From NCBI GenBank assembly GCA_964373065.1, contig CAYJSJ010000019.1, forward strand, positions 1 to 24,131: 24,131 nt of DNA, in the 5' to 3' direction. This DNA comes from CAYJSJ01 sp964373065. Lineage in GTDB: Bacteria; Patescibacteriota; Gracilibacteria; Peribacterales; Peribacteraceae. This document shows, piece by piece, positions 17,361-24,131 of the stretch (position 1 is its first letter; each line of letters starts with the position of its first letter). The notes beneath the pieces were generated by a model that was given only the letters and a program-made list of their open reading frames with translations, did no database searches and had not been told where the DNA came from. Made by a program: the position numbers and the translations under genes.

Positions 17361-17451
17361 TACATTGTTGTATTGCTGGATTGCTCGCAAGCGAGCACCT
17401 GATCTGGATGTCAGCAATCCAACAATGTAACAATACAGCAATCCAACAATC
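17361..17451. repeat. Inverted and direct repeats of AGCAATCCAACAAT type
   Basis: AGCAATCCAACAAT occurs at 17413-17426 and again at 17438-17451. A near reverse complement lies at 17361-17385. A hairpin GCTCG-CAAG-CGAGC sits at 17383-17396. Related CAAC/GCAA-rich strings occur near 110-140 and before yidC. Confidence 0.6.
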
Positions 17452-17863
17452 AAACGACCCCCCGCCACACTGCTCGCTTTACCTGCAAGCATCGATACNN
17501 NNNNNNNNNNNNNNNNNNNNNNNNNNNNNNNNNNNNNNNNNNNNNNNNNNNNNNNNNNNNNNNNNNNNNNNNNNNNNNNNNNNNNNNNNNNNNNNNNNTC
17601 CCCACTTCCCCACTTCCCCACTTCCCCACCGGCCCCCGTGCGATCTCCCACGTGGCAAGGCCAAATGACGTTCTATCGATCACCACGAGTGCGGTGACGG
17701 TCAGTTGCCCTTTTTCCTTGAGGCCGTAGAGACGGGTTTCTTTCCCTATCGATTCCACATACTCCTTGCGTTCCAGTGATTGCCAGAAGTTTCCTGCAGG
17801 AGCATGCCGCAGCCATGTGTCGTATTCCTGCAGCTCTGCTTGTGTGGTAAGGAGACGAACCAT
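17450..17863 (-). CDS. FemAB-family peptidoglycan bridge aminoacyltransferase, interrupted by assembly gap
   Basis: The first 78 codons after ATG 17861-17863 fit the N-terminus of FemA/FemB/FemX-type enzymes: HAPAGNFWQSLERKEYVESIG, a strand LTVTALVVIDR, and the WEIARGPVG segment equivalent to the IPRGPV motif. These GNAT-fold enzymes add amino acids from aminoacyl-tRNA to the lipid II peptide. At that point the sequence runs into a tandem 8-nt repeat (17599-17630) and then 100 N. Beyond the gap a frame with YRCLQVKRAVWRGVV and a stop could be the true C-terminus, but the middle (probably over 200 codons) is missing. The repeat could be genuine or an assembly artefact. The gene converges with the SLH gene and diverges from sodA. 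Confidence 0.55.
   Translation of the reverse strand: MVRLLTTQAELQEYDTWLRHAPAGNFWQSLERKEYVESIGKETRLYGLKEKGQLTVTALVVIDRTSFGLATWEIARGPVGKWGSGEVGXXXXXXXXXXXXXXXXXXXXXXXXXXXXXXXXXXYRCLQVKRAVWRGVV
17499..17598. other. Scaffold gap of 100 N
   Basis: A placeholder of exactly 100 N bordered on its right by a tandem octamer repeat, a likely cause of the assembly break. Confidence 0.98.
17599..17630. repeat. Octamer tandem repeat at gap edge, in the FemAB-like gene
   Basis: TCCCCACT three times, then TCCCCACC, starting at the first base after the gap. It probably continues into the gap. On the coding strand the unit is GTGGGGAA-like and encodes a GKWGSGEVG stretch. Confidence 0.85.
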
Positions 17864-17868
17864 GATGA

Positions 17869-17949
17869 GGGCTTAGGGGCTAGTAGTATGGGCTTAGGGG
17901 AAGCATACCGTTGATGTCCCCAATCCCTAAATACTAATCCCCAATCCCT
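17869..17949. repeat. REP-like imperfect palindrome, copy B
   Basis: A G-rich arm (17869-17901) and a C-rich arm (17917-17949), imperfectly complementary over about 33 nt, with a 15-nt loop. The C-rich arm contains TACTAATCCC, shared with copies A and C. It separates the divergent FemAB-like gene and sodA. Confidence 0.6.
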
Positions 17950-17951
17950 AT

Positions 17952-17980
17952 TTGGTAATACGTGTTTCTTTCACTACAAT
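17952..17980 (+). promoter_or_regulatory. Promoter of sodA
   Basis: TTGGTA (17952-17957), a 17-bp spacer, TACAAT (17975-17980). The predicted leader is about 15 nt, pyrimidine-rich, ending TTCCACC at the ATG, with no Shine-Dalgarno. Confidence 0.6.
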
Positions 17981-18001
17981 GAAACTCTCTCTTCTTCCAC
18001 C

Positions 18002-18625
18002 ATGGCATATCTCCTCCCCGCCCTTCCTTTCGCCTTCGATGCGCTTGAACCGCACATCGATGCTGCGACCATGGAGATCCACCACGGCAAGCACCATGCC
18101 GCCTATATCGCAAAGGTAAATGCTGCGATTGAGGGGACTCCGTACGCAGAGACTCCCGCTGAAAAACTCATCACAATGATCCAGTCTCTCCCACAGGCGA
18201 TGCAGGGGCCTGTACGGAATCACGGAGGCGGTCACTGTAATCACACGCTCTTCTGGACGGTACTCAGTCCCAAGGGTGGAGGGGAGCCCTCGGGTGCCCT
18301 TGCCACGGCAATCAAAAAGGCATTCGGATCATTCGAAGCCTTTCAGAAGGCGTTCTCGGATGCGGCAGGTAGTCGCTTCGGTTCCGGGTGGGCGTGGTTG
18401 ACGGTAAGCAGTGGGCAGTTGTCGGTTGCCAGTACGGCAAATCAGGATAGTCCTCTCATGGGAAAGGCAATTGCAGGGTGTGCAGGAACGCCGATTCTGG
18501 GACTCGATGTCTGGGAGCATGCGTACTACCTGCAGTACCAAAATAAGCGGCCGGACTACATTGCGGCGTTTTGGAAGATTATCAATTGGGATGAAGTGGA
18601 GAGGAGATTTCTGGATTGTCGGTGA
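18002..18625 (+). CDS. sodA: Superoxide dismutase, Mn/Fe family (Mn-type)
   Basis: A 207-aa cytoplasmic enzyme that converts superoxide to hydrogen peroxide and oxygen. Metal ligands are His27 (MEIHHGKHH), His81 (HCNHTLFW), Asp169 and His173 (LDVWEHAYY). The N-terminal helical hairpin and C-terminal alpha/beta domain are complete to INWDEVERRF. Gln148 in ANQDSPLM stands where Mn enzymes carry their glutamine, so manganese is the likely metal; a cambialistic enzyme cannot be excluded. The usual first segment (LPALPFAFDALEPHID) is intact. It is monocistronic. Its presence suggests exposure to oxygen despite the fermentative life typical of CPR bacteria. Confidence 0.96.
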   Translation: MAYLLPALPFAFDALEPHIDAATMEIHHGKHHAAYIAKVNAAIEGTPYAETPAEKLITMIQSLPQAMQGPVRNHGGGHCNHTLFWTVLSPKGGGEPSGALATAIKKAFGSFEAFQKAFSDAAGSRFGSGWAWLTVSSGQLSVASTANQDSPLMGKAIAGCAGTPILGLDVWEHAYYLQYQNKRPDYIAAFWKIINWDEVERRFLDCR

Positions 18626-18640
18626 TTGTTAGTGGTGATC

Positions 18641-18675
18641 GGTTGTCGGTTGTCGGTTGTCGGTTGTCGGTTGTT
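18641..18675. repeat. (GGTTGTC) heptamer tandem repeat after sodA
   Basis: Four perfect GGTTGTC units and one GGTTGTT, starting 15 bp after the sodA stop. Confidence 0.9.
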
Positions 18676-18730
18676 GGAAATCTGCCTTGGTTCCAGATAT
18701 CGAGGAGTCACTCTGGTTGGCGCTTACAGC

Positions 18731-18758
18731 TTGAGTCTTACAAATTCCCCTCTATATT
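18731..18758 (+). promoter_or_regulatory. Promoter of rpoB
   Basis: TTGAGT (18731-18736), a 16-bp spacer, TATATT (18753-18758). Transcription would start near 18765, giving a leader of about 105 nt. Confidence 0.55.
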
Positions 18759-18782
18759 TTGACTTTCCGTTAAAAACCCTTA

Positions 18783-18839
18783 CGCTGCATGGGAATTTGC
18801 AGCGGACCCCTGATTGTGTTTTGAGTGCTGCACGCGTGC
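18783..18839 (+). promoter_or_regulatory. Structured leader of rpoB
   Basis: CGCTGC (18783-18788) pairs with GCAGCG (18799-18804). A self-complementary GCACGCGTGC follows at 18830-18839. A nearby GCTGCA allows alternative pairings. This is the only gene here besides the SLH gene with a long leader; autoregulation is a guess. Confidence 0.35.
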
Positions 18840-18869
18840 GTTCTTGTTTTATTTGCCGCCAATTCGTTT

Positions 18870-21800
18870 ATGACTGCAAAGAAAGCCTCTGCAAAGCGAA
18901 AAACGACGAAGAAATCCGTCGCGAAGAAGAAAAGCGTCCCCAAAAAAGCTCCTCCAAAAAAGGTCGTTGCCAAAAAGTCCGTTCCCAAAGCGGCAACCTC
19001 TGCCAAAAAGACTGTCGCCAAGAAGGCACCGACTGTGCCTTCAAAGGGTGCAAAGAAGGCGATGCTCGGCAAATCGTACGTCATGCAGGTAGGGCAGGAT
19101 GTCCTTGCGAGGCTCATTCCTCACGTCGTTCCCACAGCAGGAAGAGTGACCGCTGCCTATAAGAATCTTCCCGCGCATCTTCAGCCGATGAAGATCCTGA
19201 ATGCACGCATGTATCTTGTGGAGGATGAGCACCTCAGCCATGTGGATTCTCTCATCGAAATGCAGATCATCAGTTATCGGTGGTTTCTCACAGACGGGCT
19301 CAAGGAGCTTTTGGGGGAGATAAGCCCCATCACCGATTTCTCGGGCAAAAAGATGGAGCTCAGGATTCTCGGGCACTCCTTTGATTCACCCAAATACGAT
19401 CCAAACACCTGCCGTCGACGCAATTTAAGCTTCGAGGCGGTGATGAAAGGGCACGTCCAGCTCATCAACAAAGAAACCGGCGAAATCAAGGAACAGGATG
19501 TCTTCCTCGGTTCCATCCCCCTCATGACGGAGATCGGCACATTCATCGTCGGGGGCATAGAGCGCGTCGTTGTGCACCAGCTTGTACGCAGCCCCGGCGT
19601 CTTTTTTTCCAAAATGGCCGATCATCCGAAAAACAATGCCGCAAAGATCATTCCGAAGCGCGGTGTATGGCTGGAAGTGGAAACCGATCGACGGGGGGTC
19701 ATCTCCTGCAAGATAGATCGGAAGCGAAAAATCCCCGTCACGCAGCTACTGCGCGTGTTCGGCTATGCCAGTGACAGCCAAATTCTCGGTCTCTTTGCAG
19801 ATGTTCGCGCAGAGAAAGATTTCATTCTTGCAACGCTCGAGAAGGACACCGAACGCTCTGTGGAGGATGCGTACCAAAGTATTTACCGCAAGATCCGTCC
19901 GGGTGATCTTGCCACTCCCGAAAACGCCAAGCAGCTGGTCGACAGCCTCTTCTTCGATTTCAAACGGTACGACATGGGCGCCATCGCCCGTTACAAAATG
20001 AACAGACGCTTTGGGCTGAAGTCCGGTACCGATGAACAGGATCGCGTGTTTCAGGTTCAAGATTTCGTAGAGATTGTCAAAGAGCTTATTCGTCTGAATA
20101 ACGGCCAAGGGACGCCCGATGACATCGATCACCTCAGTAACCGCCGTATCCGTTCCGTCGGAGAACTGGTGCAGAACAAGTACAGAGTAGGGTTGGTGCG
20201 CACTGAACGCATCGTCAAAGACAGAATGACCGTGATGGATCTGGAAACGGTGACACCGATGCAGCTCATCAACTGCCGCCCGATTACCGCTGCAATGCGC
20301 GAATTCTTCGCCAGCTCCCAGCTCTCGCAATTCATGGACCAGACGAATCCGCTCGCGGAACTCGCGCACAAAAGGCGTCTCTCCGCTATGGGTCCGGGCG
20401 GACTTTCTCGCGAACGTGCGAGCTTCGATGTGCGTGACGTGCACCCGAGCCACTACGGGCGCATCTGCCCCGTTGCGACTCCGGAAGGACCGAACATCGG
20501 TCTCGTCGTCCACTTGGCGGGGTTCAGTAAGGTCAACGAGTACGGGTTCCTCATGACGCCCTATCGCGAAGTAAAGCATGCGGTTCCCATGGACCCGGAC
20601 AAGCTTGTCGGCCGCATCGTCGATGATACCGTGCGTGACGGTCACAAAATCGTGGTGAAAGAAGGCCAAACGGTCGACACCAAAGCGTTGGCTTCCAAAG
20701 TAATTTCCCTCCTGAAGAAGGACGGCCGCAAGGAAGTTCCCGTCCGCGCGTACGTTACCGGCAAAGTGGAATACATAGATGCGGAACAGGAGCGAAGGCT
20801 CACCATCGCTCAAGCGCAGAGCGGATTTTCGCCATTCGGAGAATTTCTGGATACCCGCGCTTCCGTCCGTAAGAGTTCCGAGCCGACGTTTGCACACGTA
20901 CGCGATGTGACGCATGTCGATGTCTCTCCCAAGCAGATTCTCTCGGTTTCCACGGCACTTATCCCGTTTCTGGAGCATGACGATAACACCCGCGCATCCA
21001 TGGGTACGAACATGCAACGCCAAGCCGTTCCCATCATCTCGCCTGCAGCACCGCTCGTTGGGACAGGTATGGAAGGGCTTGCCGCGCGCGCTTCCGGACA
21101 CGCGCTGCTCGCCGAAGAGGAAGGAGAAGTGACATACGCCGATTCCAGTGAAATTGCCGTCGTGTATAAAAACGGTCGTAAAACGACGTATGCACTCCAA
21201 TCCTTCACGCGCAGCAATCAGGGCACCTGCTTCCACATGCGTCCGAAAGTACGCCGTGGCGACAAAGTGCGCAGAGGGGATAGCCTTGCAGACGGCGCTT
21301 CCGTCGATGAAGGAGAGCTGGCACTCGGGCGCAACCTCCTCGTCGCGTACATGTCGTGGCAGGGGTACAACTACGAAGATGCCGTGATCATCAGCGACCG
21401 TGTCGCCCGTCGGGGATTTTTTGACTCAATCCACATAGAATCCTACGTAACGGATGTCCGCGATACGAAGCTCGGATCGGAAACGGTGACCAGAGACATT
21501 CCGAACGTCGGGGAAGCAAAACTGAAAGATCTGGATGCAGACGGCGTGGTGCGTATAGGTGCGACGGTGCATGAAGGAGACATCTTGGTTGGCAAAATTA
21601 CGCCGAAGGGAGAGACGGAGCTTACGCCGGAAGAAAGGCTTCTGCAGGCCATCTTCGGTGATACGGCAAAAGATGTGAAAGACAGTTCCCTGCGGCTTCC
21701 CGGCGGTGCCGGGGGCAAGGTGGTGGATGTACATATTTTCGACCGAACCGAGGGCGACGAACTCCCCACCGGTGTTATCAAACAGATCAAAGTGTTCGTT

Positions 21801-22778
21801 GCGCAGACCCGCAAAGTGCAGGTTGGCGACAAGTTCGCCGGACGCCACGGCAACAAGGGTGTCGTTTCCCGTATCGTCGCGAGCGAAGACATGCCGTTTC
21901 TTGCAGACGGCACGCCGGTAGACATCATCTTGAACCCTCTGGGCGTCACCTCCCGCATGAACATCGGGCAGGTGCTCGAAACGCACCTCGGCTGGGCGTG
22001 CCAGAAGCTCGGGATCAAGATAGCAACGCCAGCGCTCGACGGCATCAGTACCGATCAAATTACAGAATTCCTAAAGGCGGCCGATCTCCCGGAAACCGGA
22101 AAAGTGCAACTCTTCGACGGTCGCACGGGAGAGCCATTCAGCCACCAGACAACGGTCGGCATGGTGTACATGATCAAGCTTCTGCACCTTGTGGAAGACA
22201 AGATCCATGCGCGCAGCGTCGGACCGTACTCCCTCGTCACCCAGCAGCCTCTGGGAGGCAAAGCACAGCACGGAGGACAGCGCTTTGGAGAAATGGAAGT
22301 ATGGGCACTCGAAGCGTATGGCGCGGCGCACACGCTCCAGGAAATGCTCACGATCAAATCCGATGACGTCATCGGACGCTCTAAAGCGTACGAAGCGATC
22401 GTGAAGGGCGAAGTCATCCGCAGGCCGAGCATTCCGGAATCATTCAATGTGCTTGTGAAAGAATTGCAAGCGCTTGGGCTCAAAGTCGATCTCCTCAAGT
22501 TCAAAGACGAGGTGGAGCCCGAGGAGCGCGTGACCATAGAAGATGGCGAGGTGGAACCTGTGGAACTGCAGACGCGCGTGGAAGCCGAGGAGCAGGAGGC
22601 GGGGGCGGTGGTACCGGAGGAAGATAAAATCGCAGAGCTCAGCATCACCGATGAAGCAGAGTCGGATGAAGAAGTGGAGAAGGGAATCGTGGAAGGCGCC
22701 GAAGTGGATGCGTCCGGTACGACGCAGAAGAAGGAAATGGCTGAAGCGGTGTCTGAAGAATCGATGAATGAGGCGTGA
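18870..22778 (+). CDS. rpoB: DNA-directed RNA polymerase beta subunit with basic N-tail and acidic C-tail
   Basis: A 1,302-aa core subunit of RNA polymerase. The conserved body is intact: the rifampicin-pocket segment SSQLSQFMDQTNPLAEL with HKRRLSAMGPGG, then RICPVATPEGPNIGLV, GRNLLVAYMSWQGYNYEDA, KFAGRHGNKGVVS and GGKAQHGGQRFGEMEVWALE. Two tails are unusual. Residues 1-63 contain 23 lysines and no Asp or Glu, in KKS/AKK/PKK repeats like histone H1 tails. After the normal end (LQALGLKVDLL) come 93 more residues with 33 Asp/Glu against 8 Lys/Arg. ATG 18870 is used; the frame opens at 18825 but that part lies in the structured leader. rpoC does not follow; a promoter, terminator and 23S rRNA do. 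rplJ-rplL do not precede it. Confidence 0.97.
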   Translation: MTAKKASAKRKTTKKSVAKKKSVPKKAPPKKVVAKKSVPKAATSAKKTVAKKAPTVPSKGAKKAMLGKSYVMQVGQDVLARLIPHVVPTAGRVTAAYKNLPAHLQPMKILNARMYLVEDEHLSHVDSLIEMQIISYRWFLTDGLKELLGEISPITDFSGKKMELRILGHSFDSPKYDPNTCRRRNLSFEAVMKGHVQLINKETGEIKEQDVFLGSIPLMTEIGTFIVGGIERVVVHQLVRSPGVFFSKMADHPKNNAAKIIPKRGVWLEVETDRRGVISCKIDRKRKIPVTQLLRVFGYASDSQILGLFADVRAEKDFILATLEKDTERSVEDAYQSIYRKIRPGDLATPENAKQLVDSLFFDFKRYDMGAIARYKMNRRFGLKSGTDEQDRVFQVQDFVEIVKELIRLNNGQGTPDDIDHLSNRRIRSVGELVQNKYRVGLVRTERIVKDRMTVMDLETVTPMQLINCRPITAAMREFFASSQLSQFMDQTNPLAELAHKRRLSAMGPGGLSRERASFDVRDVHPSHYGRICPVATPEGPNIGLVVHLAGFSKVNEYGFLMTPYREVKHAVPMDPDKLVGRIVDDTVRDGHKIVVKEGQTVDTKALASKVISLLKKDGRKEVPVRAYVTGKVEYIDAEQERRLTIAQAQSGFSPFGEFLDTRASVRKSSEPTFAHVRDVTHVDVSPKQILSVSTALIPFLEHDDNTRASMGTNMQRQAVPIISPAAPLVGTGMEGLAARASGHALLAEEEGEVTYADSSEIAVVYKNGRKTTYALQSFTRSNQGTCFHMRPKVRRGDKVRRGDSLADGASVDEGELALGRNLLVAYMSWQGYNYEDAVIISDRVARRGFFDSIHIESYVTDVRDTKLGSETVTRDIPNVGEAKLKDLDADGVVRIGATVHEGDILVGKITPKGETELTPEERLLQAIFGDTAKDVKDSSLRLPGGAGGKVVDVHIFDRTEGDELPTGVIKQIKVFVAQTRKVQVGDKFAGRHGNKGVVSRIVASEDMPFLADGTPVDIILNPLGVTSRMNIGQVLETHLGWACQKLGIKIATPALDGISTDQITEFLKAADLPETGKVQLFDGRTGEPFSHQTTVGMVYMIKLLHLVEDKIHARSVGPYSLVTQQPLGGKAQHGGQRFGEMEVWALEAYGAAHTLQEMLTIKSDDVIGRSKAYEAIVKGEVIRRPSIPESFNVLVKELQALGLKVDLLKFKDEVEPEERVTIEDGEVEPVELQTRVEAEEQEAGAVVPEEDKIAELSITDEAESDEEVEKGIVEGAEVDASGTTQKKEMAEAVSEESMNEA

Positions 22779-22820
22779 GAGGGCTTGGGTTAGGATGGTG
22801 CATTTTCCCAATATTTTCTT

Positions 22821-22848
22821 TTGCATTTTATTGTCCACCGCTTACAAT
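22821..22848 (+). promoter_or_regulatory. Promoter between rpoB and 23S rRNA
   Basis: TTGCAT (22821-22826), a 16-bp spacer, TACAAT (22843-22848). Transcription would start near 22855. It could serve the rRNA, but a terminator stands 80-107 nt downstream, so a short RNA is also possible. Confidence 0.5.
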
Positions 22849-22934
22849 GCATCCGCTCTATGCTTTTGATGCATACCCGCAGGATCCGATTCCGCCTTTC
22901 TATGGGCTAAAAGGCCCTATATGCGCGAATTCTG

Positions 22935-22961
22935 CGGGTGTGCGTAAGCCACCCGTTTTTT
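22935..22961 (+). terminator. Rho-independent terminator downstream of rpoB
   Basis: CGGGTG (22935-22940), a 9-nt loop, CACCCG (22950-22955), then six T (22956-22961). It ends rpoB readthrough or a short RNA starting near 22855. Confidence 0.8.
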
Positions 22962-22965
22962 ATTT

Positions 22966-23058
22966 CTGGAAGAGAAATTCGTTTGTAAGCATCGTAAACA
23001 ACGAATTTCCGCACCAGAAAAAACCCGCCGTAGCTCCGCGTTAGGAGCGAAGGTGGGT
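22966..23058. repeat. Two adjacent strong stem structures in the rRNA leader
   Basis: First stem: CTGG (22966-22969) with CCAG (23014-23017) outside, AAATTCGTT (22975-22983) with AACGAATTT (23000-23008) inside. Second stem: ACCCGCC (23023-23029) with GGTGGGT (23052-23058), internal loop GTA/GAA, then GCTCC (23033-23037) with GGAGC (23044-23048). The second has the look of a defined RNA fold. Confidence 0.55.
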
Positions 23059-23450
23059 AAAAGTGGGTTCAAGGAGCGCCATCTGGAAACTGTGAGCAAT
23101 CCTGCGAACGGTGTCCTGCGACCCTTCACAGCATCGGCAGCCAAGTCATATGAAATTACAATCAAACCATGTGCCGAATGTGGGCAATTCTTGCCCGCGC
23201 TAGTCATGAAGTCACACGAAGTGTGTACTTCAAGATTATGGCACGTGAACAGTACAAAACCCTGGAGTACGCACTTTGTGCGACTTCAGGGCATGGAAAA
23301 ATGTTACTCATGCGCATCAGACGGATGCCTCGACTCCAGAATCCGATGAAGGACGTGGCCAGCTGCGATATGCTTCGGTGAGCCGCTAGGCAGGCGCTAC
23401 CAGCCGGAGATTTCCGAATGGGGAAACCCATACGAGGTTATGCTCGTATG

Positions 23451-23607
23451 ACTGGGCTCGTTGTTGATTTCCGAAACAGGGATGGGCTAGGGATTTGTAT
23501 TGCGGGATTAGGGTATTCCCTAACCCCCAGCTACTAATCCCCAACCCCTTTTTACGCGGACTTGAGGTACGAATACCAAGTTCGGCGAAATCAGCAATGA
23601 GCCCAGT
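23451..23607 (+). other. 23S rRNA expansion 1 in the helix 9/10 region, containing palindrome copy C
   Basis: ACTGGGCTC (23451-23459) and further bases to 23475 pair with a stretch ending GAGCCCAGT (23581-23607), forming a long stem where most bacteria have a hairpin of about 25 nt. The roughly 105-nt interior holds the third REP-like palindrome (23479-23550; TACTAATCCC core). A short hairpin ATACGAG/CTCGTAT (23430-23449) before it is probably normal helix 9. Confidence 0.75.
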
Positions 23608-23703
23608 CGGTCACCTTGTGAACTGAAACATCTCAGTAACAAGGGAATATAAATCAAAAGAGATTCCCCTAGTAGTGGCGAGCGAACGGGGAACAGCCCA
23701 AAC

Positions 23704-23886
23704 CCCGTCCCTCACTGCGTTTAGGACGGAAATCCTAAAATCCAAGCACTGAATCCCAAGGAATGCACCATTGATCAATGCAGAAATTTCAAGTTGTGGA
23801 TATTGAATATTGCATCATTGGAATTGTATTGGGACTTAGGATTTAGAATTTAGGATTTCCCCGAGCGTAGCGAGGGGCGGGGGGTT
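23704..23886 (+). other. 23S rRNA expansion 2 between AGCCCAAACC and GGTTGTAGGAC
   Basis: Most bacteria have about 15-25 nt here; this gene has about 180. The base is a stem of CCCC-G-TCCCTC with GAGGGG-C-GGGG. Inside, AAATCCTAAA (23730-23739) pairs with TTTAGGATTT (23849-23858), with a local TTAGGA/TCCTAA hairpin and a CATTGATCAATG palindrome. The interior is AT-rich, unlike the surrounding rRNA, as expected for an intervening sequence. Confidence 0.75.
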
Positions 23887-24131
23887 GTAGGACTCCATAA
23901 TCGATCAGCGTTTCTTAGGCAAACGACCCTGGAACGGGCGGCCACAGAGGGTGAGAGCCCCGTCGCCGAAAAGAAACCGCTGCGTGGGAGTATCCTGAGT
24001 AAGGTCGGACACGTGAAATCCGGCCCGAATCTGGGAGGACCACCTTCCAAGGCTAAAGAGTTCTGGAGATCAATAGCGGATAGTACCGTGAGGGAAAGGT
24101 GAAAAGCACCCCGAAAGGGGGATGAAATAGT

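Larger units (their letters stand above)
22779..23297. other. Non-coding spacer between rpoB and 23S rRNA, rich in hairpins
   Basis: No convincing gene, tRNA or 16S rRNA is visible. In order the spacer holds a promoter (22821-22848), a GGGC-taaaag-GCCC hairpin, a terminator (22935-22961), a long stem (22966-23017) and a stem with internal loop (23023-23058). Hairpins GGGCAA-ttc-TTGCCC (about 23179-23193) and GAAGT/ACTTC (about 23210-23233) follow. The last stem, CCCTG/CAGGG (about 23260-23291), lies just before the rRNA 5' end and may belong to rRNA processing. Confidence 0.6.
23298..24131 (+). rRNA. rrl: 23S ribosomal RNA, 5' part (domain I), runs off the right edge
   Basis: Conserved domain I landmarks appear in order: GGATGCCT near 23323, GATGAAGGACGTGG (23346-23359), CCGGAGATTTCCGAATGGGG (23404-23423) with AAACCC, GAACTGAAACATCTCAGTAAC, GTAGTGGCGAGCGAACGGGG, ACAGCCCAAACCCC, GGGTTGTAGGACT, CTTCCAAGGCTAAA, and AGTACCGTGAGGGAAAGG near the right end. 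The 5' end is estimated as 23298 by distance from GGATGCC to the E. coli end. Two helices are much longer than normal (separate entries). No 16S or spacer tRNA precedes it in the window. Confidence 0.97.

Noticed and set aside
17361..17451. CRISPR-like array
   Set aside because: Repeats are short, degenerate and without uniform spacers; no cas gene is visible.
19746..21236. A 496-codon open frame antisense to rpoB
   Set aside because: It mirrors the strongly coding rpoB frame; composition (His/Arg/Val/Asp-rich) is typical of an antisense shadow.
22779..23297. Spacer tRNA, 5S or 16S rRNA before 23S
   Set aside because: No cloverleaf, no 5S core and no conserved 16S segment was found on either strand.

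Overview
The window looks like a chromosomal segment, scaffolded from a metagenome, of a Candidate Phyla Radiation (Patescibacteria) bacterium. My best guess is the Peregrinibacteria/Peribacteria side, but this is inference from gene content: stand-alone gatCA, rnpA-yidC, class I fructose-bisphosphate aldolase, csrA, a large SLH-domain surface protein, Mn-type superoxide dismutase, an rpoB with unusual tails, and a 23S rRNA gene with long domain I expansions. UGA behaves as a stop codon, so this is not the UGA-glycine code of Gracilibacteria. Two runs of exactly 100 N (1170-1269 and 17499-17598) are scaffold gaps of unknown true length, and each interrupts a gene.

Layout. 1-66: possible first codons of a minus-strand gene. 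193-269: tRNA-Asp with encoded CCA (minus). 412-974: RelE/ParE-type toxin and ribbon-helix-helix antitoxin (minus). 1078-2894: polytopic membrane protein broken by the first gap. 2936-3721 (minus) and 3832-4053 (plus): divergent unknown genes. 4063-5871: gatC then gatA (minus), where gatA seems to lack an AUG/GUG/UUG start at the homologous position. 5979-7661: rnpA and yidC (plus). 7677-8093: four-helix-bundle (IVS-type) protein. 8244-9131: class I aldolase. 9237-10098: two small unknown genes. 10218-11982: csrA and cysS. 12930-17264: 1,444-residue SLH protein with a strong terminator. 17450-17863: FemAB-like gene broken by the second gap. 18002-18625: sodA. 18870-22778: rpoB. About 23298 to the right edge: 5' part of 23S rRNA.

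The intergenic DNA is rich in small repeats. Two copies of a roughly 166-bp palindromic element (9444-9609 and 12016-12182) have IS5-like ends and YTAR-type 4-bp flanks, and each lies just after the stop codon of a plus-strand gene. Three imperfect palindromes share a TACTAATCCC core, and one of them sits inside the 23S rRNA gene. Tandem 7-8 nt repeats occur upstream of yidC, inside cysS, inside the FemAB-like gene at the edge of a gap, and after sodA.

Most genes look individually transcribed from short-leader promoters. The leaders are pyrimidine-rich and lack a recognisable Shine-Dalgarno sequence. Functionally the window combines translation and RNA processing (tRNA-Asp, GatCA, CysS, RnpA, 23S), transcription (RpoB), envelope biogenesis (YidC, FemAB-like, SLH protein), glycolysis (aldolase) and oxygen defence (SOD). 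Absences worth noting: no rpoC after rpoB, no 16S before 23S, no gatB with gatCA, and no rpmH before rnpA.
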